Source: Pinibacter soli (GTDB lineage Bacteria; Bacteroidota; Bacteroidia; Chitinophagales; Chitinophagaceae). Taken from it: a DNA stretch of 64,000 bases. The stretch covers positions 2,274,189 to 2,338,188 of the forward strand of contig NZ_JASBRG010000007.1 of NCBI RefSeq assembly GCF_029961145.1. The letters run 5' to 3'. This document shows positions 34,937 through 45,410 of the stretch, piece by piece. Made by a program: the position numbers and the translations under genes. The notes below the pieces were generated by a model, which was not told the origin of the DNA, did no database searches, and was given only the letters and a program-made list of their open reading frames with translations. Positions within the stretch are counted from its first letter, which is position 1, and each line of letters begins with the position of its first letter.

Positions 34937-35016
34937 AATGCAATCCATCCGATAATAATCTGTCTAACATTGTATTGAAATATTCAACACAATTGTATAA
35001 ACATAAAAACAACATC

Positions 35017-35466
35017 ATGAGCAATCCATTAATCGTAAAAAACACCATCGTTATTAATGCACCTACTTCAAAAGTTTGGGACACATTAACTAAGCCAGAA
35101 GAAACCAAAAAGTACATGTTTGGCTGCGAAACCGTTTCCGATTGGGAACAAGGAAGCCCGTTGCTTTGGAAAGGAAACTTCAACGGACAGGAAATGGTTG
35201 CAGTAAAAGGCACTATCGTAAATATCGAACCGAATAAATTTTTGGAATACACCACCATCGATCCAAACTCAGGCATAGCAGATGTTCCGGAAAATTATCT
35301 CACTGTAACATACGAACTCACACCGCAAAATGGGGAAACCTTATTAACCGTAACACAGGGCGACTACAGCAAAGTGGGCGACGGCGATAAAAGATACAAC
35401 GAAGCAGTTGCTTCAGGAGGCTGGCAACCGATTTTGGTAGAGATTAAGAAGGTGGCGGAAGCGTGA
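35017..35466 (+). CDS. SRPBCC (AHSA1/START-like) domain protein
   Basis: A 149-residue cytoplasmic protein with the helix-grip fold. The ATG at 35017 is used rather than an upstream frame extension. Family features: VKNTIVINAPTSKVWDTLTK at the start, WEQGSPLLWKG in the middle, TYELTPQNGETLLTVTQ, and the last helix SGGWQPILVEIKKVAE. Members bind hydrophobic ligands or assist Hsp90; the specific role is unknown. It follows an AraC regulator gene by 80 bases. Confidence 0.88.
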   Translation: MSNPLIVKNTIVINAPTSKVWDTLTKPEETKKYMFGCETVSDWEQGSPLLWKGNFNGQEMVAVKGTIVNIEPNKFLEYTTIDPNSGIADVPENYLTVTYELTPQNGETLLTVTQGDYSKVGDGDKRYNEAVASGGWQPILVEIKKVAEA

Positions 35467-35873
35467 TGAACGGCTTATTCTTTTTTATGCGGCCGTCTGA
35501 ATGAGATTGCTTCGGCGATTCCCGCTAGTGCGCGATGCATTCAAAACACCAGGCAACAAGCTCAGCTTGCCTCGCAATGACGTGCAGCAGGCATCAGGCA
35601 CGTGCAGTGTGTAGCAAAAACATAGAAGAGCCGCACTCGTCATTGCGAGACCCAGACAGAAAAAGAATGCATTAATACAAAAGGAAAGACACATTAACGG
35701 AGAGCGGGGCGAAGCAATCTCTTGCTATACAAGGACTGCCACTACTTTTTAGTGGTCACAAGCTCACCCCAAAACGGGGAATTAATTTCCCAACATTACA
35801 TGCTGCAATCCATTGCACTTCTGCTAATTAAAATCGCTGGAATATTTTTTTGTGAAAGAAAAAAAATGCTTTC
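35467..35873. repeat. Palindromic intergenic repeat, family A copy 3 (inside-out order)
   Basis: Between the SRPBCC and receiver genes, which converge, the family A words occur in inverted order. They are GAGATTGCTTC (35503-35513), CTCGCAATGACG (35571-35582), CGTCATTGCGAG (35638-35649) and GAAGCAATCTC (35711-35721), so the whole 219-base unit is a palindrome. A short hairpin CCACTA/TAGTGG follows at 35739-35755 and CCCC/GGGG at 35767-35779. No gene was seen. Confidence 0.85.
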
Positions 35874-36287
35874 TCATTTTACAAAAGAAAGCATATGCCG
35901 GGCAATTTCAGAAAATGATGCAATGTCGTTTGGCTTAATAATGTAATCTACCACGCCCATATCAAAACTCATAGTCTTAAAAACCGGTGATTTGGAAGTG
36001 CTCCACACAATCTTGGGAATGTCGCTATAGCGTTCATCCTCATTAATTATCGTAAGTATTTCAACCCCTGTAAGTTCGGGAATATTATAATCAAGAATGA
36101 TCAGTGCTGGTAATTCCGCGTCCTGTATGCTTTCCAGGTATGAGACAAACTTGCGCCCATTGGTAATGCAGACAATATCCACCTCAGGATCTATCTCACG
36201 AAGAGCACTTGATAAAAGCTCCTGGTCATCGGCATCATCCTCCGCTAAAAGTATGGATCGTGTGGGTTGGCTTAAAGGTACTCTCAT
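35874..36287 (-). CDS. Stand-alone response regulator receiver protein
   Basis: A 137-residue single-domain receiver without an output domain. The ATG at 36287 (MRVPLSQPTRS) is the first true start. Acidic pocket LLAEDDADD, phospho-acceptor Asp in LIILDYNIPELTG (residue 66), the switch Ser/Thr in VWSTSKS, and Lys in DYIIKPND are all present. It is of the Rcp1-like kind used as a shuttle to other proteins. It points away from the poly-HAMP kinase gene with 161 bases between, so it may take phosphate from that kinase or from the receiver-kinase beyond. Confidence 0.9.
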   Translation of the reverse strand: MRVPLSQPTRSILLAEDDADDQELLSSALREIDPEVDIVCITNGRKFVSYLESIQDAELPALIILDYNIPELTGVEILTIINEDERYSDIPKIVWSTSKSPVFKTMSFDMGVVDYIIKPNDIASFSEIARHMLSFVK

Positions 36288-36448
36288 ATTTACGCTCGTA
36301 AGCAAAGCGAGTGCTAAGATACTATTTCACCTGCTGCGATAAAATATTACATGATAAAAATTTAAAATAAATTTCCACATTATAGCGTGTGTTGCAACTT
36401 TAAAAATGGCCTTTTATTTGTAAGATAGTTCGTTACAACAACTGTAAA

Positions 36449-39400
36449 ATGAGCACCCGCAAAAAGTATCCTGCTAACCAACCCAACGATGGAGCGACCG
36501 AAACTTTATCACCTGTAGCAAACGGCACAGCCAGCAAGAAGAAAAGCACTGCAAAAATCACCGATGATTTACTGAGCGATGAATTGGATACACGGCAGTT
36601 GCTTCAAGTACTTTCCGAAGCAAAGGGCGGTAATTTCAGTGTAAGAATGCCTGTTGACAAAGTAGGTGTAAACGGAAAAATATGCGACACTGTTAATGAA
36701 ATTCTTTCGCTTAACGAATTGCTGGTGGAAGAACTTTTACTGGCAAGAAATACCATTGGTAAGGAAGGCAAACTCAATCACCGCGTGGAACTTCCGCGTG
36801 CGGCGCGTGGTTCATGGAACACAGCGGTCGATTCTATCAATACATTGATCTCCGATCTTGTACATCCCACCATTGAGATTGCACATGTTATCAGCTCTGT
36901 GGCAAAAGGAAATTTGTCACAGGAAATGCCATTGCAAATCGGCAATCACCGCTTGCAGGGCGAGTTTGCGCGCATTGCCACAGAAGTAAACGGAATGGTG
37001 AAACAGCTTAACCTCTTTTCAATGGAGGTTACACGTGTTGCCCGTGAAGTAGGTTCTGAAGGTAAACTCGGTGGGCAAGCGAAAGTAAAAGATGTAGCGG
37101 GTGTGTGGAAAGACCTTACCGATTCTGTAAACCAGATGGCAGGTAATCTTACGGCGCAGGTGCGTAACATTGCGGACGTAACTACCGCTGTGGCGAAAGG
37201 AGATCTATCCAAAAAAATTACGGTAGATGTAGAAGGAGAAATACTTGAATTGAAAAACACCATCAATACAATGGTGGATCAGTTGAACTCATTTTCGTCT
37301 GAGGTTACCCGTGTGGCTCGTGAAGTAGGTACAGATGGAAAGCTTGGTGGACAGGCCGAGGTAAAAGGCGTTGCCGGTACCTGGAAAGATTTGACAGATT
37401 CCGTAAACCAGATGGCTTCTAACCTGACGGGCCAGGTGCGTAATATCGCAGAGGTAACAACCGCAGTGGCGCGTGGTGACCTGTCAAGAAAAATTACAGT
37501 GGACGTAAAAGGAGAAATTCTTGAATTAAAGAATACGATCAACACAATGGTGGATCAGCTGAACTCTTTCTCCTCTGAGGTTACGCGTATGGCTCGCGAA
37601 GTGGGATCGGAAGGAAAGCTCGGCGGACAGGCAACGGTAAAAGGCGTTGGTGGTGTGTGGAAAGATTTAACAGAATCTGTAAACCAGATGGGATCGAACC
37701 TTACGGCGCAAGTACGAAACATCGCGGAGGTAACAACAGCGGTGGCAAATGGTGACTTGTCAAGAAAAATTACCGTGGATGTAAAAGGAGAAATTCTTGA
37801 ATTGAAAAACACCATCAACACGATGGTGGACCAGTTGAACTCATTCGCATCTGAGGTAACCCGCGTGGCACTTGAAGTAGGTACGGAAGGTAAATTGGGC
37901 GGACAGGCAAAAGTTCAAGGAGTTGGTGGCACATGGAAAGATTTGACAGACTCTGTAAATCAGATGGCATCTAATCTTACTGCACAGGTGCGTAACATCG
38001 CAGAAGTAACAACGGCGGTTGCGAACGGTGACCTTTCTAAAAAAATTACAGTAGACGTAGAAGGAGAAATTCTCGAACTGAAAAAAACCATTAACACGAT
38101 GGTGGATCAGTTGAACTCTTTTGCATCTGAGGTAACCCGCGTGGCACTTGAGGTGGGTACAGAAGGTAAACTTGGCGGACAGGCGAAAGTACAAGGCGTG
38201 GGTGGTACATGGAAAGACTTGACAGAGTCTGTAAACCAGATGGGATCAAACCTTACTGCGCAGGTGCGTAACATTGCCGAGGTAACAACCGCGGTTGCGA
38301 AAGGTGATCTGTCAAGAAAAATTACCGTGGATGTAAAAGGAGAAATTCTTGAATTGAAAAACACCATCAACACGATGGTGGATCAGTTGAATTCATTCGG
38401 TTCTGAGGTAACGCGTGTGGCGCTGGAAGTAGGTTCTGAAGGTAGACTCGGCGGACAGGCGCAGGTAAAAGGCGTCGAAGGTCTGTGGAAAGATCTGACC
38501 GACTCAGTAAATATCATGGCGTCTAACCTTACATCGCAGGTGCGTAACATTGCCGAAGTAACAACAGCGGTTGCGAATGGTGACCTTTCCCGGAAAATTG
38601 AAGTGGATGTAAAGGGAGAAATCCTCGAACTTAAAAATACAATCAACACGATGGTGGATCAGCTGCGTGCATTCGCATCTGAGGTAACCCGTGTGGCGCG
38701 TGAAGTAGGTACAGATGGTAAGCTGGGTGGACAAGCAAACGTACCCGGCGTGGGTGGTACATGGAAGGACTTAACTGACTCAGTGAACCAAATGGCCGGC
38801 AACCTTACTGACCAGGTGCGTAACATTGCTGATGTGGCAATTGCCGTGGCGAATGGCGATATGTCGCGAAAAATCACGGTGGACGTACGCGGAGAAATTC
38901 TACAATTGAAAGAAACACTGAACACGATGGTGGATCAATTGCGTGCGTTTGCATCCGAAGTAACGCGTGTGGCACGTGAGGTGGGTACAGATGGTAAACT
39001 CGGTGGACAGGCTTTCGTACCGGGCGTTGCGGGTACATGGAAGGACTTGACCGACTCAGTAAATCAGATGACGGGTAACCTTACATCTCAAGTACGTAAC
39101 ATCGCAGAAGTGACCAAAGCCGTGGCTTCCGGGGATTTATCGAAGAAAGTAACGATCGACGTAAAAGGTGAAATCTTCGACTTGAAAAACACCATCAACA
39201 CGATGGTTGATCAGTTGAACTCATTTGCTTACGAGGTAACGCGTGTGGCACGTGAGGTAGGAACAGAAGGTAAGCTGGGCGGACAGGCGGACGTACAGGG
39301 CGTTGCAGGTACATGGAAAGATTTGACAGACTCTGTAAACATGATGGCCTCTAACCTTACCAACCAGGTACGTGGTATTGCAAAAGTTGTAACAGCTGTT

Positions 39401-42400
39401 GCAACAGGTAATCTGAAACAAAAACTGTCGATCGTATCACGTGGTGAGGTCGCGCAGTTAACAGATACGATCAATGAAATGATTGATACACTTGCCGTGT
39501 TTGGCGATCAGGTAACAAACGTTGCCCGCGAGGTTGGTGTTGAAGGCAGATTGGGCGGACAGTCAAGCGTACCGGGCGCTTCCGGCATTTGGAAGAACCT
39601 TACGGAAAACGTAAACCAGTTGGCCGAAAACTTAACCACACAGGTGCGTGCGATCTCAGCTGTGGCTTCTGCGGTAACGAAAGGTGATCTTACACAGATG
39701 ATTCGAGTGGAAGCGAAAGGTGAAGTAGAAGAATTGAAAGACACCATTAACCAAATGATCGCGAACCTGAAGCAAACAACATTGCGTAATCAGGAACAAG
39801 ACTGGTTGAAATCGAACCTTGCTAAGTTCACGCAAATGTTGCAAGGGCAAAAAGATCTGAACACTGTAACACGACGCATCCTTTCTGAATTGGCACAAGT
39901 TGTAAACGCACAGAAAGGTATGTTCTACATTTTGGAACAGGATGAAAATCTTCAAAATCAAAAATTAAAACTCTTCGCTGCTTATGCATATGGTGATGAA
40001 GTAAGCATCTCAAGGGAGTTTGATCTTGGTCAGGGCTTGGTTGGCCAGTGCGCTGTTGACAAAGAAAGAATTTTGTTAACAAACGTCCCTAACAACTACA
40101 GCAAAATTGGTTCGGGCCTGGGACAGGCGAATCCAGTGAATTTGATTGTATTGCCTGTATTGTTTGAAACAGAGATCAAGGCTGTTATTGAACTTGCCTC
40201 TTTCGACACATTTAGCCAAACCCACCTTGACTTTTTAAGCCAGTTAACAGAAAGTATCGGTATCGTATTGAACACCATTGAAGCGAACTCACGTACAGAG
40301 GATCTGCTGGAACAATCACAATCCTTGACTGATGAGTTAAGAAGAACGAATGAAGAGTTGCAGGATAAAGCTCACCTTCTGGTAAAACAAAAAGAAGAAG
40401 TGGAAGCGAAAAACAAAGAGGTGGAAGAAGCAAGAAGATCACTGGAAGAAAAAGCAGAACAATTACAGCTTACATCAAAATACAAATCGGAATTCCTTGC
40501 AAACATGTCGCATGAGTTGAGAACACCACTTAACTCACTACTCATTCTTGCACAGCAATTGTATGAGAACCATGAAGGCAACCTGAATGAAAAGCAGGTG
40601 CGCTACGCAAAAACCATTCACAGTTGCGGTGATGATCTCATCCAATTGATCAACGATATTCTTGACCTTTCTAAAATCGAATCCGGTTATATTTCTACAG
40701 ACTTTATCAACCTGCGATTCAATGCAGTTATATCATTTGTGGAAACAACGTTCAAGCACATCTCCGAAAGCAAGAGTTTACGATTCAGCATTGAAATGGA
40801 TGAAAAGCTTCCTGCAAGCCTTGAAACTGACGCACAGCGTCTTAACCAGATCCTTAAAAACTTATTGTCAAACGCATTTAAGTTTACCGAAAAAGGAGAA
40901 GTTAAGCTACGCATTTACGAAGCAAGGAAAAACTGGAAACACGGCATGATGCCAAGCCTTGACAATGCTGACGGAGTAGTTGCATTTGAAATCAAAGACA
41001 CAGGTATTGGTATATCAAAAGATAAACAGAACATCATCTTCGAAGCGTTCCAGCAAGCAGAAGGTTCTACTAGCCGCAAATATGGAGGTACGGGTTTAGG
41101 ACTTTCCATCAGCCGTGGTCTCGCTGATCTGTTAGGTGGTTCCATTGAACTGGAAAGTGAAGCAGGCGCGGGAAGTACGTTTACACTCTTCTTGCCTATC
41201 AGCTACAATCCTACTACTATCAAAAAAGATAAACAGACAAGCCGTACGGTTAGTGAGTATAAATTACCGGAAGCCATTGATGGTACCATTCACTCTGTAC
41301 CAACGATAAAAGTTGCGGAAACGAAAGATCTGGATGTCCTCAATGAAATCATAAATGACATCGGCGATGACAGAAACAACATCACAAGTACTGACAAAGT
41401 GGTATTGGTGGTTGAAGATGATATCCGTTTTGCAAAGATCATGATGGAGAAAGCACACGAAATGGATATCAAAGTAATTGTTGCTACAAGCTTTGGCGAG
41501 GTACTCGATTTGACAAATAAATATAGCCCTATTGCAGTTACACTGGATGTAAAGCTGCCTGATGCAAGCGGTTGGCGCATTCTTGATCTTTTTAAAAATG
41601 ACATCAACTTCAAACACATTCCGGTACATTTAATTTCAGGTGAAGAAAACAGATTGCTGGCTATGCAGAGAGGTGCGAAAAGCTTCAATCTGAAACCACT
41701 CAAGGCAGAAGTGTTAACTATTTTGTTCGAGGATATTATTGAACACAATGAACGCAAACAAAAACGTGTTTTGGTAGTAGAGGATAACGAGCTTGACTCT
41801 TCACAAATTGCCAAAATACTTGATAATGGAGATTTGCTGAATATTGAAGTAGAATCCAGCGGCATGCGGGCATTGGAGTTGATCAGGAACAATTCTTATG
41901 ATTGCATCATTGTTGACTACATGCTTCCTGATATTGGCGGACTGGAATTTGTAACTGAAATATACACGATCAATAAACACAACTTAACGCCGATAATTAT
42001 TTATTCCGCAAAAGATTTTTCACCCTCAGAACGTCTGAAACTTAAGCAATATGCCAATAAAGTTTTGCTGAAAAACGTAAACACACTGGATGTGTTGCTG
42101 GAAGAATCGGTGCTGTGGCTGCATATAAATCACAAAGATCTTTTGCCGGAAAAACAAAAATTGATAGAGGACCTTCGGTCGAAAAAAGACATTCTGTCCA
42201 ATAAAAAAGTTCTCGTAGTAGATGATGACGTTAGAAACCTGTTTGCGTTGACCACCGCATTCGAGCGATACAATATCAACACAATAACTGCAGAAAGTGG
42301 TAAAGAGGCGATGCACATCTTAAGTGAAAACAACGACATCGATATTGTGTTGATGGACATCATGATGCCGGAGATGGATGGTTATGAAACCACGCAAAAA

Positions 42401-42568
42401 ATAAGACGTGAACACAAAAACAACACATTGCCGATCATAGCCGTTACCGCAAAGGCCATGAAAGGTGACAGAGAAAAATGTCTTGAAGCAGGAGCATCTG
42501 ATTATATAACCAAGCCTGTAAAAATTGATCAGTTATTGTCGCTGATGAGAGTATGGTTGTATAAATAA
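36449..42568 (+). CDS. Giant soluble poly-HAMP hybrid histidine kinase with GAF and three receiver domains
   Basis: A 2039-residue signalling protein with no membrane segment. Two degenerate HAMP-like units stand at about 50-185 ([16 protein letters not shown]). Ten repeats of 92 residues follow at 186-1105, each with a HAMP-like core ([19 protein letters not shown]) and linker ([16 protein letters not shown]). Then a GAF domain (about 1120-1287), a coiled coil (1295-1345), HisKA with phospho-His in [11 protein letters not shown] (about 1355), and an HATPase (DTGIGIS near 1518, [13 protein letters not shown] near 1545). Three receivers finish it (about 1650-1770, 1772-1890 and 1918-2037; Asp in [22 protein letters not shown] and [11 protein letters not shown]). 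The layout matches fungal group III (Nik1/Os-1) kinases extended by a GAF and extra receivers. It is probably a cytoplasmic sensor of osmotic or similar change. Confidence 0.95.
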   Translation: MSTRKKYPANQPNDGATETLSPVANGTASKKKSTAKITDDLLSDELDTRQLLQVLSEAKGGNFSVRMPVDKVGVNGKICDTVNEILSLNELLVEELLLARNTIGKEGKLNHRVELPRAARGSWNTAVDSINTLISDLVHPTIEIAHVISSVAKGNLSQEMPLQIGNHRLQGEFARIATEVNGMVKQLNLFSMEVTRVAREVGSEGKLGGQAKVKDVAGVWKDLTDSVNQMAGNLTAQVRNIADVTTAVAKGDLSKKITVDVEGEILELKNTINTMVDQLNSFSSEVTRVAREVGTDGKLGGQAEVKGVAGTWKDLTDSVNQMASNLTGQVRNIAEVTTAVARGDLSRKITVDVKGEILELKNTINTMVDQLNSFSSEVTRMAREVGSEGKLGGQATVKGVGGVWKDLTESVNQMGSNLTAQVRNIAEVTTAVANGDLSRKITVDVKGEILELKNTINTMVDQLNSFASEVTRVALEVGTEGKLGGQAKVQGVGGTWKDLTDSVNQMASNLTAQVRNIAEVTTAVANGDLSKKITVDVEGEILELKKTINTMVDQLNSFASEVTRVALEVGTEGKLGGQAKVQGVGGTWKDLTESVNQMGSNLTAQVRNIAEVTTAVAKGDLSRKITVDVKGEILELKNTINTMVDQLNSFGSEVTRVALEVGSEGRLGGQAQVKGVEGLWKDLTDSVNIMASNLTSQVRNIAEVTTAVANGDLSRKIEVDVKGEILELKNTINTMVDQLRAFASEVTRVAREVGTDGKLGGQANVPGVGGTWKDLTDSVNQMAGNLTDQVRNIADVAIAVANGDMSRKITVDVRGEILQLKETLNTMVDQLRAFASEVTRVAREVGTDGKLGGQAFVPGVAGTWKDLTDSVNQMTGNLTSQVRNIAEVTKAVASGDLSKKVTIDVKGEIFDLKNTINTMVDQLNSFAYEVTRVAREVGTEGKLGGQADVQGVAGTWKDLTDSVNMMASNLTNQVRGIAKVVTAVATGNLKQKLSIVSRGEVAQLTDTINEMIDTLAVFGDQVTNVAREVGVEGRLGGQSSVPGASGIWKNLTENVNQLAENLTTQVRAISAVASAVTKGDLTQMIRVEAKGEVEELKDTINQMIANLKQTTLRNQEQDWLKSNLAKFTQMLQGQKDLNTVTRRILSELAQVVNAQKGMFYILEQDENLQNQKLKLFAAYAYGDEVSISREFDLGQGLVGQCAVDKERILLTNVPNNYSKIGSGLGQANPVNLIVLPVLFETEIKAVIELASFDTFSQTHLDFLSQLTESIGIVLNTIEANSRTEDLLEQSQSLTDELRRTNEELQDKAHLLVKQKEEVEAKNKEVEEARRSLEEKAEQLQLTSKYKSEFLANMSHELRTPLNSLLILAQQLYENHEGNLNEKQVRYAKTIHSCGDDLIQLINDILDLSKIESGYISTDFINLRFNAVISFVETTFKHISESKSLRFSIEMDEKLPASLETDAQRLNQILKNLLSNAFKFTEKGEVKLRIYEARKNWKHGMMPSLDNADGVVAFEIKDTGIGISKDKQNIIFEAFQQAEGSTSRKYGGTGLGLSISRGLADLLGGSIELESEAGAGSTFTLFLPISYNPTTIKKDKQTSRTVSEYKLPEAIDGTIHSVPTIKVAETKDLDVLNEIINDIGDDRNNITSTDKVVLVVEDDIRFAKIMMEKAHEMDIKVIVATSFGEVLDLTNKYSPIAVTLDVKLPDASGWRILDLFKNDINFKHIPVHLISGEENRLLAMQRGAKSFNLKPLKAEVLTILFEDIIEHNERKQKRVLVVEDNELDSSQIAKILDNGDLLNIEVESSGMRALELIRNNSYDCIIVDYMLPDIGGLEFVTEIYTINKHNLTPIIIYSAKDFSPSERLKLKQYANKVLLKNVNTLDVLLEESVLWLHINHKDLLPEKQKLIEDLRSKKDILSNKKVLVVDDDVRNLFALTTAFERYNINTITAESGKEAMHILSENNDIDIVLMDIMMPEMDGYETTQKIRREHKNNTLPIIAVTAKAMKGDREKCLEAGASDYITKPVKIDQLLSLMRVWLYK
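37004..39763 (+). repeat. Ten tandem 276-bp in-frame repeats (HAMP units)
   Basis: Units begin at 37004 and every 276 bases after (37280, 37556, 37832, 38108, 38384, 38660, 38936, 39212, 39488), without a single insertion or deletion. Units 1-9 are close copies; the last is the most diverged ([17 protein letters not shown]). Confidence 0.95.
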
Positions 42569-42576
42569 TTAAAAAT

Positions 42577-42595
42577 TCAGTATCGTTTAGTTAAA
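42577..42595 (+). other. Solitary sequence resembling the end of the 59359-59560 element
   Basis: TCAGTATCGTTTAGTTAAA matches 16 of 19 bases of the inverted end (TCAATGTCGTTTAGTTAAG) of the MITE-like element. It lies 8 bases after the stop codon of the poly-HAMP kinase. It may be the scar of an old insertion, or chance in AT-rich DNA. Confidence 0.4.
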
Positions 42596-42627
42596 CTGTT
42601 TTAATAAAAAGAAACCTATTACAACAT

Positions 42628-43866
42628 TTGACACCTAACATTAAAATATTAGTTGTAGATGATCGTGAGGACAATCTGCTTTCCATAGAAACCATTTTGG
42701 AAAGGGAAAACTATACAATTGTAAAAGCAAATTCGGGTAAGGCTGCCTTAAAGATCCTGCTTACACAACATGATTTTTCCCTGATCCTGATGGACGTTCA
42801 AATGCCCGACATGAACGGATTGGAAACAGCTTCCTTGATTTTTCAGCGCGACAAGTTGAAGAACATTCCCATCATCTTTATCACGGCACACAGTCACGAA
42901 GAAGAAGCTATTTACAAGGGTTATAAACTTGGTGCGGTGGATTTCATATACAAGCCCGTTAACCCGGAACTGCTTCGTCTTAAAGTTGGTTTGTTCGCAG
43001 AACTATTCCGCAAAACGCAGCAGCTTATTGCGCATGAGCAAAAACTCTTGAATACAAATGCATATTTACAAAGAGAGATTGAAGAGCGACTTGCCTCTGA
43101 GCAAAAGGTTATGCATTTGAACATGGAGCTGCAACAGAATAACGTCCATCTGAAATCCATCAACGAGGAACTTGACCGCTTTGCCTATGTAGCCTCCCAC
43201 GACTTGCAGGAGCCACTGCGAAAAATAAAATTATTCAGCGATCTGCTTTTACAGAAAAAAGGATCACCGGAGGATATGGATAAATACCTGTCGAAAATAA
43301 AAACGTCGACAGATCGCATGCATCAACTGGTAAATGATTTGTTGCAGTTTTCGCGCCATCATGTTGATGACAACGACTTTGTTGAAGCCAACCTGAATAA
43401 TGTTGTTAAGGAAGCGATTGTTGAACTGGAAATGCAGATCAATCAAAGCAATGCAAACATCGTTATTGATCAACTGCCGTCTGCCTTGATTATTCCTTCA
43501 TTAATGCGACGTGTGTTTTATAACGTTATCAGCAATGCCCTGAAGTTTAAGAAAAAAGAAGAACCTCCGTTGATACACATTCATGCACAAACGCATTGCT
43601 CGCTTGACATAAACGGAAGCAAAAATGGCAAATCATCTTACTGCAAAATATTCATTACAGATAATGGCATTGGTTTCGATAAAAAATACGCTGATGATAT
43701 CTTCGTAGTATTTAAGAGACTACACAGTTACCATGAAATTGAAGGAACAGGCATAGGCTTATCCATCTGCAAAAAAATAATGGACCGCCACAACGGCCAA
43801 ATCTTCGCTACGAGTGAGCTCGGACAAGGCTCGGTGTTTACAATTGCCATTCCGGAGAGAAAATAA
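42628..43866 (+). CDS. Receiver-histidine kinase fusion protein
   Basis: A 412-residue soluble protein with a receiver in front of a kinase. The receiver spans about 5-122 (DDRED at 11-15, phospho-acceptor Asp56 in LILMDVQMPDMNG, Lys in FIYKPVNP). A coiled coil follows at about 125-185. HisKA carries His191 in VASHDLQEPLRKI, the form used by phytochrome-like kinases. HATPase shows VISNALKFKKK, ITDNGIGFD, and GTGIGLSICKKI. The start is TTG at 42628, as no ATG follows the upstream in-frame stop. It lies 59 bases after the poly-HAMP kinase and is probably co-transcribed. It likely receives phosphate through its receiver, which would tune its kinase output. Confidence 0.92.
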   Translation: MTPNIKILVVDDREDNLLSIETILERENYTIVKANSGKAALKILLTQHDFSLILMDVQMPDMNGLETASLIFQRDKLKNIPIIFITAHSHEEEAIYKGYKLGAVDFIYKPVNPELLRLKVGLFAELFRKTQQLIAHEQKLLNTNAYLQREIEERLASEQKVMHLNMELQQNNVHLKSINEELDRFAYVASHDLQEPLRKIKLFSDLLLQKKGSPEDMDKYLSKIKTSTDRMHQLVNDLLQFSRHHVDDNDFVEANLNNVVKEAIVELEMQINQSNANIVIDQLPSALIIPSLMRRVFYNVISNALKFKKKEEPPLIHIHAQTHCSLDINGSKNGKSSYCKIFITDNGIGFDKKYADDIFVVFKRLHSYHEIEGTGIGLSICKKIMDRHNGQIFATSELGQGSVFTIAIPERK

Positions 43867-43882
43867 TAACTGAGTAACTATG

Positions 43883-43986
43883 CTCTGCAGGCTTGTAGCC
43901 TTGCAGCTCTATTCTATGGTCTTTGACGATAACCAATTGCCAGAGGCAACAAAATAATCCTGCAAAGCTACAAGCCCCGAGCAGAG
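43883..43986. repeat. Palindrome between convergent genes
   Basis: CTCTGC, AGGCTTGTAGCCTTGCAG (43883-43906) pairs with CTGCAAAGCTACAAGCCCCG and AGCAGAG (43960-43986), flanked by AACTGAGTAA and CAGTTATT words. The kinase gene and the DsbA-like gene converge here, so it can serve both as a terminator. Confidence 0.7.
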
Positions 43987-44050
43987 AATCACTGATTAAC
44001 TGAATAATCTTTTGGTCTAACATTTAAACCCTTCATTTACTCAGTTATTT

Positions 44051-44590
44051 TCAATGATGCTGCAGCTCTTGCACCTTATTCTGAAGGAACGTCAACAACT
44101 CCTTGTCTTCCCAAATGCCATTGTATTTTTCTCCGTTCACAAAAAATCCCGGAGTGCCATTTACACCACTTCTCAGCCCACTTTCAAAATCTATATCTAC
44201 TCTATCGGAATAGTTGCTACTATTAAAATCTTTTTCAAACTGATCCATATCAAGCCCCAGCGACTCTGCATAGCCCATCAGATCTTCATAATTCAGGCTA
44301 TCCTGATTTTCAAAAATGATATCATGCATTTCCCAAAACTTTCCCTGTGCACCTGCTGCTTCTGCTGCAGTAGCTGCCATTCTCGCATCTGGGTGAACCT
44401 CTGTTAATGGGAAGTTGCGAAAAACAAATTTCAGGTTATCTCCCATTTTCTTTTGGATCTTCTTGATGATGGGATAGGCGCGTCCGCAATGAGGACATTG
44501 ATAATCGCCATATTCAACCAATTCTACAGATGCGTTTACATTGCCTTGAATATGATCGTTGCTGGTAACATCAGGTCTTAACTTTGACAT
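44051..44590 (-). CDS. DsbA-like thioredoxin-fold protein (cytoplasmic)
   Basis: A 179-residue oxidoreductase of the DsbA family without signal peptide. The redox site CPHC lies at 32-35 (YGDYQCPHCGRAYP) and the cis-Pro loop is NGTPGFFVNG near 146. The helical insert contains MAATAAEAAGAQGKF. This type is the same as the DsbA-like domain fused to NhaA in other bacteria and is likely a cytoplasmic disulfide or detoxification enzyme. It is 11 bases downstream of the peroxiredoxin gene on the same strand; the pair looks like a small oxidative-stress operon. Confidence 0.9.
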   Translation of the reverse strand: MSKLRPDVTSNDHIQGNVNASVELVEYGDYQCPHCGRAYPIIKKIQKKMGDNLKFVFRNFPLTEVHPDARMAATAAEAAGAQGKFWEMHDIIFENQDSLNYEDLMGYAESLGLDMDQFEKDFNSSNYSDRVDIDFESGLRSGVNGTPGFFVNGEKYNGIWEDKELLTFLQNKVQELQHH

Positions 44591-44601
44591 AGATAAACTT
44601 T

Positions 44602-45066
44602 TTATTTTTTACTATTCATTTCATCAAGAGCATCCATAATGCCGTCTGCTCCGGGGTTTATGCCAACTGGCGATAAATATTTCCATCTAACATAACCTTC
44701 TTCATCTAATACGTACAGAGCACGTTTACTTTCGCCCGTTGTATCGTCATACACACCGTAGAGTTTTGATACGGCGCCCTTGGGTTCAAAGTCAGAGAGT
44801 AACGGAAAATGCAAATTTCTATCTTTGCTAAATGCAAGATGGCACCATTTGCTGTCCACTGAAATGCCAATCAGGTCAGCATTTTGCTTGTGAAAAAATT
44901 TCAACATTTCATTATATAAACTCATTTGATCGCCGCACACCGGACTCCAATCGGCAGGATAAAAAGCCAGAATTACTCTTTTACCTTTTAACTGATTCAA
45001 TTCGATCCGCTGATCGGGTGTTGTAAACAATGAAAAATCAGGTGCTTTTGTTCCTACTTCCAGCAT
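44602..45066 (-). CDS. Peroxiredoxin (AhpC/TSA family)
   Basis: A 154-residue thiol peroxidase. The peroxidatic Cys44 is in YPADWSPVCGDQM; the motif has Ser where most members have Thr. A second Cys75 (SKWCHLAF) could resolve. Downstream segments FPLLSDFEPKGAVSKLYGV and FVLDEEG-like ALYVLDEEGYVRWKY are typical of the BCP/AhpE group. It removes peroxides in the cytoplasm and would be recycled by a thioredoxin-type protein, for which the following DsbA-like gene is a candidate. Confidence 0.9.
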   Translation of the reverse strand: MLEVGTKAPDFSLFTTPDQRIELNQLKGKRVILAFYPADWSPVCGDQMSLYNEMLKFFHKQNADLIGISVDSKWCHLAFSKDRNLHFPLLSDFEPKGAVSKLYGVYDDTTGESKRALYVLDEEGYVRWKYLSPVGINPGADGIMDALDEMNSKK

Positions 45067-45410
45067 GTTAAGTTTTTAAACATTAATAAATATTGTTATG
45101 CAAAATAATTTCGTTTGTACGTGCTCCTTCTATTTTCGTATAACAATGTTTTCCGGGAAAAGTTAATGGGAACGGATGCAGAATATCAATCCCTTCTGGG
45201 CCACTAATGTTGTGCCGTACAAGAGAATTGATTGTTGTGAAAATATTAATTGTTTGGGATGGGTGCCGCCCCCCAGAACGGAGGCGCATTACATTCGCGT
45301 GCCCGTAGAGACGCATGCAATGCGTCTCTACGAGAGTGCAGGGTTGTTGATTTTTCGACACAACCGGCCGGTGAATCAGGGCGAATGCAATTCGCCTCTG
45401 GTACCGAAAA
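45067..45410. repeat. Gap with nested palindromes (family B)
   Basis: A 344-base gap between argH and the peroxiredoxin gene. GTAGAGACGCAT (45305-45316) and ATGCGTCTCTAC (45320-45331) form a perfect 12-bp hairpin. Around it AGGCGCATTACATTCGC (about 45281-45297) pairs with GCGAATGCAATTCGCCT (about 45381-45397). The first part (45067-45230) must hold the peroxiredoxin promoter. No gene was found. Confidence 0.75.

Noticed and set aside
36946-39747. Series of similar 80-120-codon open frames on the minus strand, spaced by 276 bases
   Set aside because: They mirror the tandem HAMP repeats of the plus-strand kinase and have no protein features of their own.
37004-39763. CRISPR-like tandem repeat array
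   Set aside because: Units are 276 bases, contiguous and in frame within a kinase gene; there are no unique spacers.
45083-45361. 92-codon minus-strand frame between argH and the peroxiredoxin gene
   Set aside because: It runs through the GTAGAGACGCAT palindrome and has no domain-like composition.
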